Of a DNA stretch of 64,000 bases, positions 16,142-25,228 are shown in pieces. Each line of letters starts with the position of its first letter. Position 1 is the stretch's first letter. The stretch spans positions 832,742 to 896,741 of the forward strand of contig NZ_QSNG01000001.1 of NCBI RefSeq assembly GCF_003416765.1. Reading direction: 5' to 3'. Made by a program: the position numbers and the translations under genes. This DNA is from Paratractidigestivibacter faecalis (lineage in GTDB: Bacteria; Actinomycetota; Coriobacteriia; Coriobacteriales; Atopobiaceae). The notes beneath the pieces are model-generated. The model made no database searches. It saw nothing but the letters and a program-made list of their open reading frames with translations, and was not told the origin of the DNA.

Positions 16142-16867
16142 CTAGTTCTCCTCCTCGAAGACGGTCGTTCCGACGTTCTGGCCACCGACAGCGCGCTCGA
16201 AGCAGCCAGGCTCGTTGATGTCGAAGACCATGATGGGCATCTTGTTGTCACGGCAGAGGGCCGTGGCGGTGGCGTCCATGACCTTGAGGTCACGGTTGAG
16301 CACGTCGCTGTACGTGATGGTGTCGAACTTCTTGGCGTCCGGGTTCTTGCGCGGGTCGGAGTCGTAGACGCCGTCCACGTTGGTGGCCTTCATCAGAATC
16401 TCGGCGTTGATCTCGCACGCGCGAAGGGCGGCGCCGGTGTCGGTGGTGAAGTAGGGGTTGCCGGTGCCGGCAGCAAAGATGGTGATGCGGCCCTTCTCGA
16501 GGTGCCTGATGGCGCGACGGCGGATGTAGGGCTCGGCGATCTGGCGCATCTCGATGGCGCTCATGACGCGGCAGTCCATGCCGGCCTTCTCGAAGGTGTC
16601 CTGCAGGGCGAGGGCGTTGATGACGGTGGCGAGCATGCCCATGTTGTCTCCCTGGGCGCGGTCCATGCCGTTAGCCGCACCCTGGACGCCACGGTAGATG
16701 TTGCCGCCACCGACCACGACCGCGACCTCGACGCCGGCCTCGTAGACCGGGCGAATCTCCTCGGCAAGCCTCAGAGGGACGGCAGGATCTATGCCAAAGG
16801 ACTGGGAGCCCATGAGGGCCTCTCCGGAGAGCTTGAGCAACACGCGCTTGTACTTGAAGTCAGACAA
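16142..16867 (-). CDS. pyrH: Uridylate kinase
   Basis: 241 aa from TTG at 16867, chosen because GGAGG lies 5 nt before it and the protein then begins [17 protein letters not shown] as in the family; an upstream frame to 17095 crosses the terminator. PyrH phosphorylates UMP to UDP as a hexamer of the amino-acid-kinase fold and is usually inhibited by UTP. Visible blocks are [30 protein letters not shown], and [20 protein letters not shown]. It follows the tsf terminator and starts a new transcript with frr. Confidence 0.96.
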   Translation of the reverse strand: MSDFKYKRVLLKLSGEALMGSQSFGIDPAVPLRLAEEIRPVYEAGVEVAVVVGGGNIYRGVQGAANGMDRAQGDNMGMLATVINALALQDTFEKAGMDCRVMSAIEMRQIAEPYIRRRAIRHLEKGRITIFAAGTGNPYFTTDTGAALRACEINAEILMKATNVDGVYDSDPRKNPDAKKFDTITYSDVLNRDLKVMDATATALCRDNKMPIMVFDINEPGCFERAVGGQNVGTTVFEEEN

Positions 16868-16922
16868 GCCAACCTCCACTCGCTCGAAAACTGCAACAGT
16901 TGGATGCGTTTGCATCCCTTGG

Positions 16923-16928
16923 ATTCTA
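16923..16928 (-). promoter_or_regulatory. Likely -10 box of the pyrH operon
   Basis: TGCTAGAAT (extended -10 form) lies about 55 bases upstream of the pyrH start and downstream of the tsf terminator. The -35 region (CGGTCA with a 16-nt spacer) is weak. Confidence 0.45.
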
Positions 16929-16983
16929 GCAGACGCGATGCCCGTGACCGCCCCCACACGGCAGGCGGTCAGCATCCACATAG

Positions 16984-17015
16984 AAAAGGAGCCGGCGACA
17001 AGTGCCGCCGGCTCC
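16984..17015 (-). terminator. Terminator of rpsB-tsf
   Basis: A perfect 10-bp stem (GGAGCCGGCG and complement), 8-nt loop and TTTT tail on the minus strand, between tsf and pyrH. Confidence 0.92.
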
Positions 17016-17039
17016 GAAGGTACCCGTTGGGGTGAGGGA

Positions 17040-17915
17040 CTAGGCCTCCTCGCCGAAGCGATAGAGGACGAAGGTCTTGACCTTGATGTCATCACCGAGG
17101 GACTTGGAGACCTTCTTGGCGAGGCCGTCGATGGTGACGGAGGAGTCCTTGACGAACTCCTGCTCGCAAAGGACGAACTCCTTGAAGTACTTCTCGAGGC
17201 GACCCTGAGCCATGCGCTCCTGGATGGCCTCGGGCTTGCCGGACTCGGCGGCCTGAGCCTTGTAGATGCTCATCTCGTGCTCGACGGTGGCGGCGGGCAC
17301 GTCCTCGCGGGTGGTGGCGACGGGAGCCGTGGCAGCGATGTGCATGGCGACGTCGTGGGCGAAGGTCTTGAACTCGTCGGTGGCGCCGGTCTCGGGCTTG
17401 GAGAACTCGCAGACGACGATGTCGGCGAGCTTGCCGCCGAGGTGGATGTAGCCGGTCATGGCACCGTTCTCGACGGCGACGCGCTGGAAGCGCAGGACCT
17501 TCATGTTCTCGCCGATGACGTGGATCATCTCGGTGAGGGCGGAGTCGACGGTCTCGCCGTTCATCGGGCAGGCCTTGAGGGCCTCGACGTCGGCGGGGTT
17601 CTGCTCGGCGACGACCTTGGCAAGGTCAGCGGCAAAGCCGGTGAACTTGGGGTTGGTGCCGACGAAGTCGGTCTCGCAGGAGAGCTCCAGGATGGCGCCG
17701 GTCTTGCCGTCCTCGGAGACGTAGGTGGCGATGGTGCCCTCGTTGGTGTCGCGGCCGGCGCGCTTGACGGCCTTGGCGATGCCCATGGTGCGCAGGACGT
17801 CGACGGCCTTCTCGATGTCGCCGTCAGCCTCGACGAGGGCCTTCTTGCACTCCATCATCGGGGAGTCGGTCATCTCGCGAAGCTGCTTGACGAGGGCGGC
17901 GGTAATCTGAGCCAT
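17040..17915 (-). CDS. tsf: Elongation factor Ts
   Basis: 291 aa nucleotide exchange factor for EF-Tu. The N-terminal UBA-like domain ([36 protein letters not shown]) and the TDFV motif in [15 protein letters not shown] are the diagnostic parts, followed by the two core subdomains with HIAATAP. ATG at 17915 follows GAGGAGTGCAAA. It is co-transcribed with rpsB and ends at a strong terminator. Confidence 0.98.
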   Translation of the reverse strand: MAQITAALVKQLREMTDSPMMECKKALVEADGDIEKAVDVLRTMGIAKAVKRAGRDTNEGTIATYVSEDGKTGAILELSCETDFVGTNPKFTGFAADLAKVVAEQNPADVEALKACPMNGETVDSALTEMIHVIGENMKVLRFQRVAVENGAMTGYIHLGGKLADIVVCEFSKPETGATDEFKTFAHDVAMHIAATAPVATTREDVPAATVEHEMSIYKAQAAESGKPEAIQERMAQGRLEKYFKEFVLCEQEFVKDSSVTIDGLAKKVSKSLGDDIKVKTFVLYRFGEEA

Positions 17916-17965
17916 TTTGCACTCCTCTATCTAGAACGTGGTTATACGGACAGCTCTTTTGGGAG

Positions 17966-18709
17966 CTACTCGGCAGCGGGAGCCTCGGCGGCAGGGGCGG
18001 CCATCTCCTCAGCGGAGATCTGCTCCTTGCCGGTGCCGGCCAGGACGGCGTCGGCGGCAAGCTCGCACATGAGGGAGACGGAACGGATGGCGTCGTCGTT
18101 GGCGGGGATGCCGTACTCGACCACGTCGGGGTCGGAGTTGGTGTCCAGGAGGGAGACGACGGGGATGTGCAGGCGGTTGGCCTCGCGGATGCCGATCTCC
18201 TCGCGCTTGGAGTCAACCACGAAGATGGCCTGCGGCAGGGAGGTCATGTCGCGGACGCCGCCGAGGTTGGTCTGGAGCTTGGTGAGCTCCTTGCCCAGCA
18301 CGGCCTGCTCCTTCTTGGGCAGGGTGGCCATGCGGCCGTCCTCGACCATGGCCTCGAGCTCCTCCATGCGGTTGATGCGGGAGCGCATGGTCACGAAGTT
18401 GGTCAGCATGCCGCCGAGCCAACGCTGGTTGATGTAGGGCATGCCGCAGCGCTGGGCCTGGGTGGCGACGGGCTCCTGGGCCTGCTTCTTGGTGCCGACG
18501 AAGAGGATCTTGCCGCCCTTGGCAGCGGTCTCCTTCAGGAAGGTGTAGGCCTTGTCGGCGCCGAGCATGGTCTGCTTGAGGTCGAGGATGTAGATGCCGT
18601 TGCGCTCACCGAAGATGTAGGACTTCATCTTGGGGTTCCAGCGGCGGGTCTGGTGGCCATAGTGGCAGCCAGCGTCAAGCAGGGTCTGGATGGTAATCTT
18701 AGCAGCCAT
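17966..18709 (-). CDS. rpsB: 30S ribosomal protein S2
   Basis: 247 aa. Starts MAAKITIQTLLDAGCHYGHQ at 18709, with AGGAGG and a 6-nt spacer; the longer frame to 18745 has no ribosome site. Family blocks seen are HYGHQTRRWNPKM, YIFGERNGIYIIDL-like, FVGTKKQAQEPV, YINQRWLGGMLTNF and the C-terminal PVVSLLDTNSDPD. The tail is an Ala/Glu-rich extension (EEMAAPAAEAPAAE), common in actinobacterial S2. First gene of rpsB-tsf with its own promoter. Confidence 0.98.
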   Translation of the reverse strand: MAAKITIQTLLDAGCHYGHQTRRWNPKMKSYIFGERNGIYILDLKQTMLGADKAYTFLKETAAKGGKILFVGTKKQAQEPVATQAQRCGMPYINQRWLGGMLTNFVTMRSRINRMEELEAMVEDGRMATLPKKEQAVLGKELTKLQTNLGGVRDMTSLPQAIFVVDSKREEIGIREANRLHIPVVSLLDTNSDPDVVEYGIPANDDAIRSVSLMCELAADAVLAGTGKEQISAEEMAAPAAEAPAAE

Positions 18710-18868
18710 GGTAAACCTCCTGGTTTGTCCTCCGCGCGATGTCATCCCCGGAGCGCCACCCCGGACCTGGCTTAAGTCCTGGGCACCACGGCGAACGGGT
18801 CGTCACGCGTGTGTGATGTGATGCCGCGCTGGTACGCGGCACGCCATGCGTGCGCACAGCAATCAGAG
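18710..18868 (-). promoter_or_regulatory. Long 5' leader of rpsB
   Basis: About 150 bases separate the promoter from rpsB. The leader can form a hairpin GCCGCG-TACCAG-CGCGGC near 18820-18842 and a GC-rich fold near 18745-18765. S2 autoregulation through an rpsB leader is known in other bacteria; here it is only inferred. Confidence 0.35.
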
Positions 18869-18898
18869 ATTATAGCAACAAGCAAATTGGGCTGTCGA
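18869..18898 (-). promoter_or_regulatory. Promoter of rpsB-tsf
   Basis: TCGACA (18893-18898) and a perfect TATAAT (18869-18874) with an 18-nt spacer on the minus strand, a strong vegetative-type promoter. Confidence 0.75.
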
Positions 18899-18912
18899 GG
18901 GGTCTTTTGTGG

Positions 18913-19839
18913 TCATTTGGCGTTGCCGGAGCGCGGGTGGGCAAGGCGCGCCGCGTCCTTCAGGCCCTCCACGGAAAGGTGCGTGTAGATCTGCGTCGTT
19001 GAGAGGCTCTCGTGACCCAGAAGCTCCTGCACGCTCCTGAGATCGGCCCCACCGCCCAGAAGCTCGGTGGCAAAGGTGTGCCTCATCGCGTGGGGCGTGA
19101 GGGCCGGGTCGAGCCCGGCGGCCGCCACGTGCGCCTCGAAGGCGTCCCTCAGCGCGGCCGCGCTCATCCGCCGGCCGCGGGAAGACAGGAAGAGCGCGTC
19201 CTTCTCGCCGCCGGGACGCAGCAGGCGGGGGCGCGACGCCTCGAGGTACTCCCCCACCGCCTGGGCGGCGGAGTGGTAGAGGGGGACGACGCGCTCCTTG
19301 GAGCCCTTGCCAAAGAGCCTCACCTGCCCCTGCGCCAGGTCGACGTCGCGGACGTCAAGGGCGGAGGCCTCGGAGATTCGGGCGCCCGTGGCGTAGAGGA
19401 GCTCGAGGAGCGCCCGGTCGCGCACGCCCTTGGAGGTCCCGTCGCAGGAGTCTATGAGGCGGGCCGCGTCGGCGTCCGACATGGTCCTCGGCAGGCGCGA
19501 GGAGAGCTTTCTTCCCGGTATTGCCCCCACGCCGGAGCCCACGGCCACCCCCTCGCGCGAAAGCCAGAGGAGAAGCCCTCGGGTGCAGGACAGGCGGCGG
19601 TTGACCGTCCTCTCGGAGTAGCCCGCCCGCACGAGGTCTCCCAGGTAGGACCTCAGCCGTGCGTGGTCGAGGTCGGAGACGCAGAAGCCGTGCCCGTGAA
19701 GCCAGCGGCAGAGACAGCGGATGTCCTCGAAGTAGGCCCTCAGCGTGTTCTCCGAGAGCGTGCCCGAGCGCGTCAGATGGACGAGGTAGCTGGACGCCTC
19801 CGGGGCAAGCCCCGCCTCTTGACGGCCAACCTCCCTCAC
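18913..19839 (-). CDS. xerC: Tyrosine recombinase XerC/XerD-type
   Basis: 308 aa. Site-specific recombinase that resolves chromosome dimers at dif. The N-terminal SAM-like domain (LSENTLRAYFEDIRCLCRWL) precedes the catalytic domain. The active-site set is complete: R154 (TGARISEA), K178 (GKGSKER), H250 and R253 (HAMRHTFAT), H276 (LLGHESL) and nucleophile Y285 (TTQIYTHL). The GTG start at 19839 overlaps the trmFO stop by 4 nt. The trmFO-xerC pairing is widespread, which argues for a housekeeping Xer protein rather than a mobile-element integrase. Whether it is XerC or the only Xer protein cannot be told here. Confidence 0.9.
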   Translation of the reverse strand: MREVGRQEAGLAPEASSYLVHLTRSGTLSENTLRAYFEDIRCLCRWLHGHGFCVSDLDHARLRSYLGDLVRAGYSERTVNRRLSCTRGLLLWLSREGVAVGSGVGAIPGRKLSSRLPRTMSDADAARLIDSCDGTSKGVRDRALLELLYATGARISEASALDVRDVDLAQGQVRLFGKGSKERVVPLYHSAAQAVGEYLEASRPRLLRPGGEKDALFLSSRGRRMSAAALRDAFEAHVAAAGLDPALTPHAMRHTFATELLGGGADLRSVQELLGHESLSTTQIYTHLSVEGLKDAARLAHPRSGNAK

Positions 19840-21161
19840 AGCGAGAAGAGCTCCGGCCGCGTGGCGAGGTAGGCGTCCAGGTCCGTGGCCGCGCGGGCCG
19901 CCAGGGCCTCTCGCTTCTGGGTCTTGGAGACCCTCCCGGCAAGCTCGATGGGGGGCACGATGCCGTAGTTGACGTGCATGGGCTGGTAGTCCTTGGTGGC
20001 CGGGTCCGTGGCGTAGGCAACCAGGGAGCCCAGCGCGCCCGTTGCGGGAAGGGCCACGTGGTCCACGCCGACGAGGTCCGCGTAGGTGTTGAGCGCGGCC
20101 AGAAGCCCGGAGGCGATGGCCTCCACGTAGCCCTCGGTGCCCGTGATCTGGCCGGCGAGGCGGGCGCGCGTCCCCGGGATGCCGAAGGTGGCGTCAAGCG
20201 CGTGGGGCGCGTCCACGAAGGAGTTGCGGTGCATGACGCCGTAGCGGAGGAACTCCGCCTTCCCAAGGCCCGGAATCAGCCGGAAGACGCGGCGCTGCTC
20301 CGGCCAGGTGAGGTTTGTCTGGAAGCCGACGAGGTTGTAGGCGGTGTGTGCGGCGTTCTCGGCCCTGAGCTGGACGGCGGCCCAGGGGCGCCTGCCGGTC
20401 CTGGGGTCGGTGAGGCCCACGGGCTTCAGCGCGCCGAAGCAGAGGGACTTGTATCCCGTGCGGGCGACCTCCTCCACGGGCTGGCAGGCGCAGAAGAGGT
20501 CGGACTGCTCGAACTCGCGGGCGATGACGCGCTCGGCGGAGAGAAGCGCCTCAAGGAAGGCGTCGTACTCTTCCTTATTCATGGGGCAGTTGAGGTAGTC
20601 TCCAGACCCGGTCTCCTCGTAGCGGGACTGTTCGAAGATCACCTCGCGGTCGAGCGAGTCCGCGTCGACGATGGGTGCGGCGGCGTCAAAGAACGACATG
20701 GAGTCCGTTCCCACGGCCGCGGAGACCGCCTGGAAGAGCGCGTCGGAGCAGAGGGGGCCGGCCGCGATGACGCAGGGTCCCTCGGGAATCTGCCGCACCT
20801 CCTCGCGGACCACCTCGATGAACGGCTCGCCCTCCACGAGGCGGGTCACCTCGGCAGAGAACTCATCGCGGTTGACGGCAAGCGCCCCTCCGGCGGGCAC
20901 GCTCGTCTGCCGGGCAACGTCCAGGAGCACGCACCCCATCTTGGAGAGCTCGGTCTTGAGGAGGCCGGCGGCCGTCTCCGGCTTGGTGGACTTCAGCGAG
21001 TTGGAGCACACGAGCTCGGCAAAGCGGTCGGTGTGGTGGGCGGGCGAGGCCGAGGCCGGCCTCTGCTCGAAGAGCCGGACGCGCACGCCCCTCCTCGCAA
21101 GCTGAAGGGCGCACTCGGAGCCTGCGAGGCCCGCCCCGACGACCGTAACGAGCCCCTCCAT
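19836..21161 (-). CDS. trmFO: Folate-dependent tRNA (uracil-5-)-methyltransferase TrmFO
   Basis: 441 aa from ATG at 21161 (GGAGGAGC upstream); the frame upstream to 21359 lies inside dprA and is rejected. TrmFO uses methylene-tetrahydrofolate and FADH2 to make m5U54 in tRNA T loops. The FAD Rossmann motif VVGAGLAGSECA is at the N-terminus, followed by FAELVCSNSLKST, with the conserved Cys, and C-terminal GQITGTEGYVEAIASGLLA and HVNYGIVPPI. It belongs to the comM-dprA-trmFO-xerC operon. Confidence 0.96.
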   Translation of the reverse strand: MEGLVTVVGAGLAGSECALQLARRGVRVRLFEQRPASASPAHHTDRFAELVCSNSLKSTKPETAAGLLKTELSKMGCVLLDVARQTSVPAGGALAVNRDEFSAEVTRLVEGEPFIEVVREEVRQIPEGPCVIAAGPLCSDALFQAVSAAVGTDSMSFFDAAAPIVDADSLDREVIFEQSRYEETGSGDYLNCPMNKEEYDAFLEALLSAERVIAREFEQSDLFCACQPVEEVARTGYKSLCFGALKPVGLTDPRTGRRPWAAVQLRAENAAHTAYNLVGFQTNLTWPEQRRVFRLIPGLGKAEFLRYGVMHRNSFVDAPHALDATFGIPGTRARLAGQITGTEGYVEAIASGLLAALNTYADLVGVDHVALPATGALGSLVAYATDPATKDYQPMHVNYGIVPPIELAGRVSKTQKREALAARAATDLDAYLATRPELFSL

Positions 21162-21199
21162 GCGGCTCCTCCTTCCCCCGCCCGCGCGGGATAGACAGC

Positions 21200-22093
21200 T
21201 CAACCATTTTGCCCCAAGAGGTACTCCTTGGTCGGCGAGTATCGGCCGTCGGGCAAACGCTCCACAAGACCTCGCGCCTCGTGGTCCGTCAGGGTCCTCA
21301 GGAGGGTGAGGACGTCCTCGTTGAGGCGCGCCGCGAGCTCGTCGGGCCGAGAGGGGCATGCGACGAGGGCCGAGAGCACGGGGCCGGCGGCGGGCCTCTC
21401 CCCCTGAGAGCAGAACCGCGCGACGCCAAAGTCCATCGAGATCGCAAGCTCCAGCGACGCCTCATCCGGAATGATTCGCGCGCCCTCGGCGGCCAGCCGG
21501 TTTGTTCCCGAGGAGTTTGGCGAGAAGATCGAGCCCGGGATTGCGTAGAGCGTTCGCCCAAGCTCGAGCGCCGCGTCGGCCGTCGACATGGTGCCCGACA
21601 CCTGACCGGCCTCGGTGATGACGAGGACCTTGCAGAGCGCGGCCACGACCGCGTTCCTGCGCGGGAAGGCGTACCTGCGCGGCGTCTGGCCCCAGCGCTC
21701 GAGCGAGACCACGGCGCCAGAGTCCACCGCCGCCTGGAAGACCGGCGTGGAAGACGCCGGATAGGGGACGTCGGCGCCCGTGCCCGCCACGACGATGGTC
21801 CTGCCGCCTGCGGCGGCGGCCGCCATTCCCGCGGCGTAGTCGCAGCCCATGGCCCCTCCCGAGACCACGGTGACCCCGCACTCGGCCGCCACCCTGCCGG
21901 CGAGCTCGGCCACGGCTATCCCGTAGGGCGTCGCCCGCCTGGCGCCGATGACTGCAAGGCAGGGGCCGGACAGCACCTCCCTGTCTCCGATGCCCCGCAG
22001 GACCTCCGGAGGGTTCTGGAGCTCGACGAGGCTCTGGGGATACCCCTCCCCTCCCAGTTCGAGCTCCCATCTGGGACCATTCAATCGAACCAT
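21200..22093 (-). CDS. dprA: DNA-processing protein DprA
   Basis: 297 aa from ATG at 22093, four bases after the comM stop. DprA binds incoming single-stranded DNA during transformation and loads RecA. The Rossmann-like core shows LAVIGARRATPYG, VVSGGAMGCDYAAG, VVAGTGADVPYPA, ERWGQTPRRYAFPRRNAVVAAL and VITEAGQVSGTMSTADAALELGR. A C-terminal winged-helix part ends DGRYSPTKEYLLGQNG. Its neighbours comM and yraN strengthen a link with DNA uptake, though no comEA/comEC gene lies in this window. Confidence 0.95.
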   Translation of the reverse strand: MVRLNGPRWELELGGEGYPQSLVELQNPPEVLRGIGDREVLSGPCLAVIGARRATPYGIAVAELAGRVAAECGVTVVSGGAMGCDYAAGMAAAAAGGRTIVVAGTGADVPYPASSTPVFQAAVDSGAVVSLERWGQTPRRYAFPRRNAVVAALCKVLVITEAGQVSGTMSTADAALELGRTLYAIPGSIFSPNSSGTNRLAAEGARIIPDEASLELAISMDFGVARFCSQGERPAAGPVLSALVACPSRPDELAARLNEDVLTLLRTLTDHEARGLVERLPDGRYSPTKEYLLGQNG

Positions 22094-22097
22094 GCCC

Positions 22098-23615
22098 TCA
22101 CCCCATGTTCCTCGACCTGAACCCGAGGGCCTCCACCAGGTCCCCGGTGACCACCTCGTCATGCCCCTCGACGTCTGCGACCGTCCTGGCAACCCGCGCA
22201 ACGCGCGCGATGGCCCTTCCTCCCAGGCAGAGCCGCCGCGCGTACGTCTCGAAGGTCTCGAGGGCCTTTGGCCCCATGTGCGCCGAAGCCACGGGGTCCC
22301 TGAGGTCGCGCTCGTCCAGGCGCGCCCGCCTCCAGTCCGCCCGCTCGCGCGCCTCCGTCACCATCAGGGCCATCTCAGCCGTGCCAAGGCCAACGCGGCC
22401 CTTTATGACCTTGTCGCTCGAGGGCCTGGCCACGTCGCAGACGACATCGATGCGGTCCATGAGGGGGCCGCCGATCTTGGCCTGATACGACTGGACGCGA
22501 GAGGGGGCGCAGGTGCATTGGTAGCCGGGATCGCCCAGGTGCCCGCAGGGACAGGGGTTTGCCGCCGCCACGAGCTGGAAGTCGCAGGGGAAGGTGTAGA
22601 CGCCGTCGACGCGGACGATCCTCACCTCGCGGTCCTCCATGGGCTGTCTCAGGGACTGCAGCACGTTGTTGGCAAACTCGGGGAGCTCGTCCAGGAAGAG
22701 CACGCCCTTGTCCGCAAGGGAAATCTCGCCGGGAAGCACTGGACGGCCACCCCCGACGAGGCCACCAGCGGAGATGGAGTGGTGGGGAGCCCTGAAGGGC
22801 CTCACTCCCCGGGCTATGGCCTCGATGGGCTGTCCGGCCACGGAGTGGACGAGAAGCGCCTCGGCCCGCTCCTCCTCGGTAAGGGGCGGCAGGATTCCCG
22901 GCATCCTGCGGGCAAGCATGGTCTTGCCGGCCCCGGGAGGGCCGACCATGAGCATGCCATGACGCCCAGAGGCGGCTATGACCATGGCCCGCTTGGCCAT
23001 CTCCTGGTCCACGACGTCGGCAAAGTCGAGGTCGGTCGAAGGCGTCGAGGCCAGGGGGCTCTGGCCAAACGTCCCCCGCGCGGCAAGCCCCAGGCCATCC
23101 AGGCCCTCCCTCAGCTGCGATAGGTTGGAGATGAGCCTCACCCTCTCCGCAGAGGGGCCGATGAGCTCGGTCTGGTCGGAGAGGACGGCCAGCCCGCAGA
23201 GCTTCTCGGCAAGCAGGACGTAGGCCGCCTCTCCCCTGCCAGGGCAGACCCGGCCGTCAAGCGCCAGCTCGCCAAAGAACAGCGCCTCGTCGGCAACCCT
23301 GGGGTTCACCTGCCGCGTGGCGATGAGGATTCCCACGGCTATGGGCAGGTCAAACGCCGTACCGCTCTTCCGGACGTCTCCCGGGGCAAGGTTGACCGTC
23401 ACCTTGAGCCTGGGCATCTCGAAGCCCGCCGAGCTGATTGCGCAGCGCACTCGGGAGCGTGCCTCGAGTATGGAGGGGTCCCTGGTGCCGATGACGTCGA
23501 TGCCGGGAATGCCGCCGGAAAGGCTCACCTCGACGGTGATGGGAAGGGCCTCCACGCCCCGGAGCGTGGCTGACATGACGCAGACGCTGACGTCCGCGGA
23601 ATCGACGCCGGCCAT
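22098..23615 (-). CDS. comM: ComM/YifB family AAA+ helicase (Mg-chelatase-like)
   Basis: 505 aa from ATG at 23615, which follows the yraN stop by one base; the longer frame is not used. ComM is a hexameric AAA+ helicase that promotes branch migration of integrating DNA during natural transformation. The N-terminal LonC-like domain (VEVSLSGGIPGIDVIG, VNLAPGDVRKSGTAFDLPIA) precedes Walker A GPPGAGKTMLARRMPGILPP, Walker B VLFLDELPEF and LRQPMEDREVRIVR. A Cys cluster CPCGHLGDPGYQCTC is typical of the family. Coupled to yraN and dprA. Confidence 0.95.
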   Translation of the reverse strand: MAGVDSADVSVCVMSATLRGVEALPITVEVSLSGGIPGIDVIGTRDPSILEARSRVRCAISSAGFEMPRLKVTVNLAPGDVRKSGTAFDLPIAVGILIATRQVNPRVADEALFFGELALDGRVCPGRGEAAYVLLAEKLCGLAVLSDQTELIGPSAERVRLISNLSQLREGLDGLGLAARGTFGQSPLASTPSTDLDFADVVDQEMAKRAMVIAASGRHGMLMVGPPGAGKTMLARRMPGILPPLTEEERAEALLVHSVAGQPIEAIARGVRPFRAPHHSISAGGLVGGGRPVLPGEISLADKGVLFLDELPEFANNVLQSLRQPMEDREVRIVRVDGVYTFPCDFQLVAAANPCPCGHLGDPGYQCTCAPSRVQSYQAKIGGPLMDRIDVVCDVARPSSDKVIKGRVGLGTAEMALMVTEARERADWRRARLDERDLRDPVASAHMGPKALETFETYARRLCLGGRAIARVARVARTVADVEGHDEVVTGDLVEALGFRSRNMG

Positions 23616-23616
23616 C

Positions 23617-24210
23617 TCACTCGTCCCAGACGAAGGCGCCGACGAGGTGGCGGATCCTGCTTCCGCCGCCAACGACGAGGTTGATCGCTATCACGTCAAA
23701 GCGGATGTGCCTCACCTCGGAGTGAAATGCCATGTACAGAAGGGCAAGGGCGCGGTAGCCCTCCTGCTTTCGATGGTCTACGGCAAGCTCCGGAATCTCG
23801 TCCCTGCCGCCTGTGGGACGGCGCCTGGTCTTCACCTCGACGAGGACGACCTCGTCCCCGTCGAGTGCCACGATGTCCGCCTCTCGCCCTCCGCAGCGCC
23901 AGTTGGTGTCCAGTATCTCGAAGTCGTTGGACAGCAGAAACGCGGCTGCCATGACCTCGCCCTCGCGGCCCACCTCCTTGGTCGTCATGTCGGCAAGCGG
24001 GCGCCGCACGCGGACGCGCTCCGGATAGAGCCGCGCGAGCTCTTCCAGCTGCGCCTGCGTGAGGCCCAGCTCCCCCTCGTCCTCGCAGTCATCCTCGCAG
24101 GCCGCATCCTCGTCGCGCGCATGCGCCGCCTCGGTCGGGGCCCATTCCTGGTCGAGAAACGAATCCTCGTCCTCGACCGCCTCGTACGTCAGCTCGTCCA
24201 ATTCCGCCAT
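23617..24210 (-). CDS. yraN: UPF0102/YraN nuclease-fold protein with acidic N-terminal extension
   Basis: 197 aa. The C-terminal about 120 residues match YraN proteins (restriction-endonuclease-like fold): GREGEVMAAAFLLSNDFEILDTNWRCGGREADIVALDGDEVVLVEVKTRR, containing the E...D...ExK catalytic pattern. The first roughly 75 residues are a very acidic stretch (DEDAACEDDCEDEGE) not found in short relatives. ATG at 24210 has GGAGACAG upstream. The family is often beside rnhB and comM/dprA; a role in handling transforming or damaged DNA is suggested but unproven. Confidence 0.85.
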   Translation of the reverse strand: MAELDELTYEAVEDEDSFLDQEWAPTEAAHARDEDAACEDDCEDEGELGLTQAQLEELARLYPERVRVRRPLADMTTKEVGREGEVMAAAFLLSNDFEILDTNWRCGGREADIVALDGDEVVLVEVKTRRRPTGGRDEIPELAVDHRKQEGYRALALLYMAFHSEVRHIRFDVIAINLVVGGGSRIRHLVGAFVWDE

Positions 24211-24312
24211 CGCTGTCTCCTTCCTCCGCCAACGGGAGGACGAGGATGGCAGACAGCACTTGCGGCTAGCTTTCCGGTCGCGTACCGCTGGCTTTCCGCA
24301 CGCTTGCGGCTC

Positions 24313-24358
24313 AAAAATGGCCCGACGAAGTCGCAGCTAGGCGCATCCGTCGGGCCAT
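24313..24358 (-). terminator. Terminator of rplS-rnhB
   Basis: An 11-bp perfect stem (ATGGCCCGACG and complement) with a 20-nt loop and a TTTTT tail on the minus strand, between rnhB and yraN. The gap to yraN (24211-24312) presumably holds the promoter of the yraN operon, but no clear boxes were found. Confidence 0.88.
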
Positions 24359-24386
24359 GAGTCCAGGTATCGTCGAAAACGGGCGC

Positions 24387-25169
24387 TCAGAAGAGCGGCG
24401 GAGTCTCCAGAAAGTTGCCACAGAAGGAGATGCGATGAATGGGCGAGAGGCCCTTCTCCTTGATTGCGGCAATGTGCTCGGCGGAGGCGTAGCCCTTGCA
24501 CTGGGCAAGGTGGTAGCCGGGGTACTCCTCGTCGTAGGCCACCATCATGGAGTCCCTCGTGACCTTTGCCACAATGGAGGCAGCCGCAATGCAGGCAATG
24601 CGGGCATCGCCCTTCACCAGGGTCTTCTCCTTGGGATGCACGTGCATGGGATTTCCGTCGATGAGCACGCAGTCGGGGTCCACCCCGGTGTCCTCGATCG
24701 CGCCCGCCATGGCCATCCTGAGGGCCTGCGCCATTCCGACGGCATCGATGGAGGCGGGCTCGACGTGGCAGATGCCGATGGCGAGGGCCACGTCGGCGAT
24801 CTGTGCCGCAAGGGCCTCCCTGCGCTCGGGCGTGAGCTGCTTGGAGTCGTTGAGGCCGAGGATCTCTGGGTCGTCGGGAAGCGCCACGGCACCCACCGTG
24901 AGCGGCCCCGCAATGGAGCCGCGGCCCACCTCGTCCACGCCGACGACGATGCCCTCGCCACCCATCTCGCGCATGAGCGAGTACATGCCGTGGACGCGGT
25001 CGCGCTCAGCGGCCGCCCTCTCGATGCGCTTGCGCGCGGCGGCTATTGCATGCTGGACCTGCTTTCTGGGGTCCTCGGCGTACCTCTCCATGAGGACGAG
25101 CGCCTCGTCCTCGGGGGCGTCCGAAAGCGCCGCGGCGATTTCCCTCGCGCTCGTAGGCCTGGTTGCCAT
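24387..25169 (-). CDS. rnhB: Ribonuclease HII
   Basis: 260 aa from ATG at 25169 (GGAGG with a 6-nt spacer); an in-frame TTG 12 bases upstream overlaps the ribosome site. RNase HII cuts RNA in RNA-DNA hybrids and single ribonucleotides in DNA. The catalytic start VVGVDEVGRGSIAGPLTVGAVAL, the later LNDSKQLTPERRE and IDGNPMH, and Asp in AYDEEYPGY are clear. About 60 extra N-terminal residues (ARKRIERAAAERDRVHGM) precede the domain, as in many Gram-positive RnhB proteins. It follows rplS. Confidence 0.95.
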   Translation of the reverse strand: MATRPTSAREIAAALSDAPEDEALVLMERYAEDPRKQVQHAIAAARKRIERAAAERDRVHGMYSLMREMGGEGIVVGVDEVGRGSIAGPLTVGAVALPDDPEILGLNDSKQLTPERREALAAQIADVALAIGICHVEPASIDAVGMAQALRMAMAGAIEDTGVDPDCVLIDGNPMHVHPKEKTLVKGDARIACIAAASIVAKVTRDSMMVAYDEEYPGYHLAQCKGYASAEHIAAIKEKGLSPIHRISFCGNFLETPPLF

Positions 25170-25228
25170 TTCTTCCTCCAAAGAAAAAGCCGCCCCGAAG
25201 GGCGGCTCTTGCCAAACCGTGTGCTCGC

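Noticed and set aside
16791-18437. 548-codon plus-strand frame opposite pyrH, tsf and rpsB
   Set aside because: It crosses the tsf terminator and the coding strands of three proven genes; it is a shadow frame.
18913-19839. Tyrosine recombinase as a sign of a prophage or integrative element
   Set aside because: It overlaps trmFO and has housekeeping neighbours; no phage or conjugation genes or att repeats are nearby. It fits a chromosomal XerC/D.
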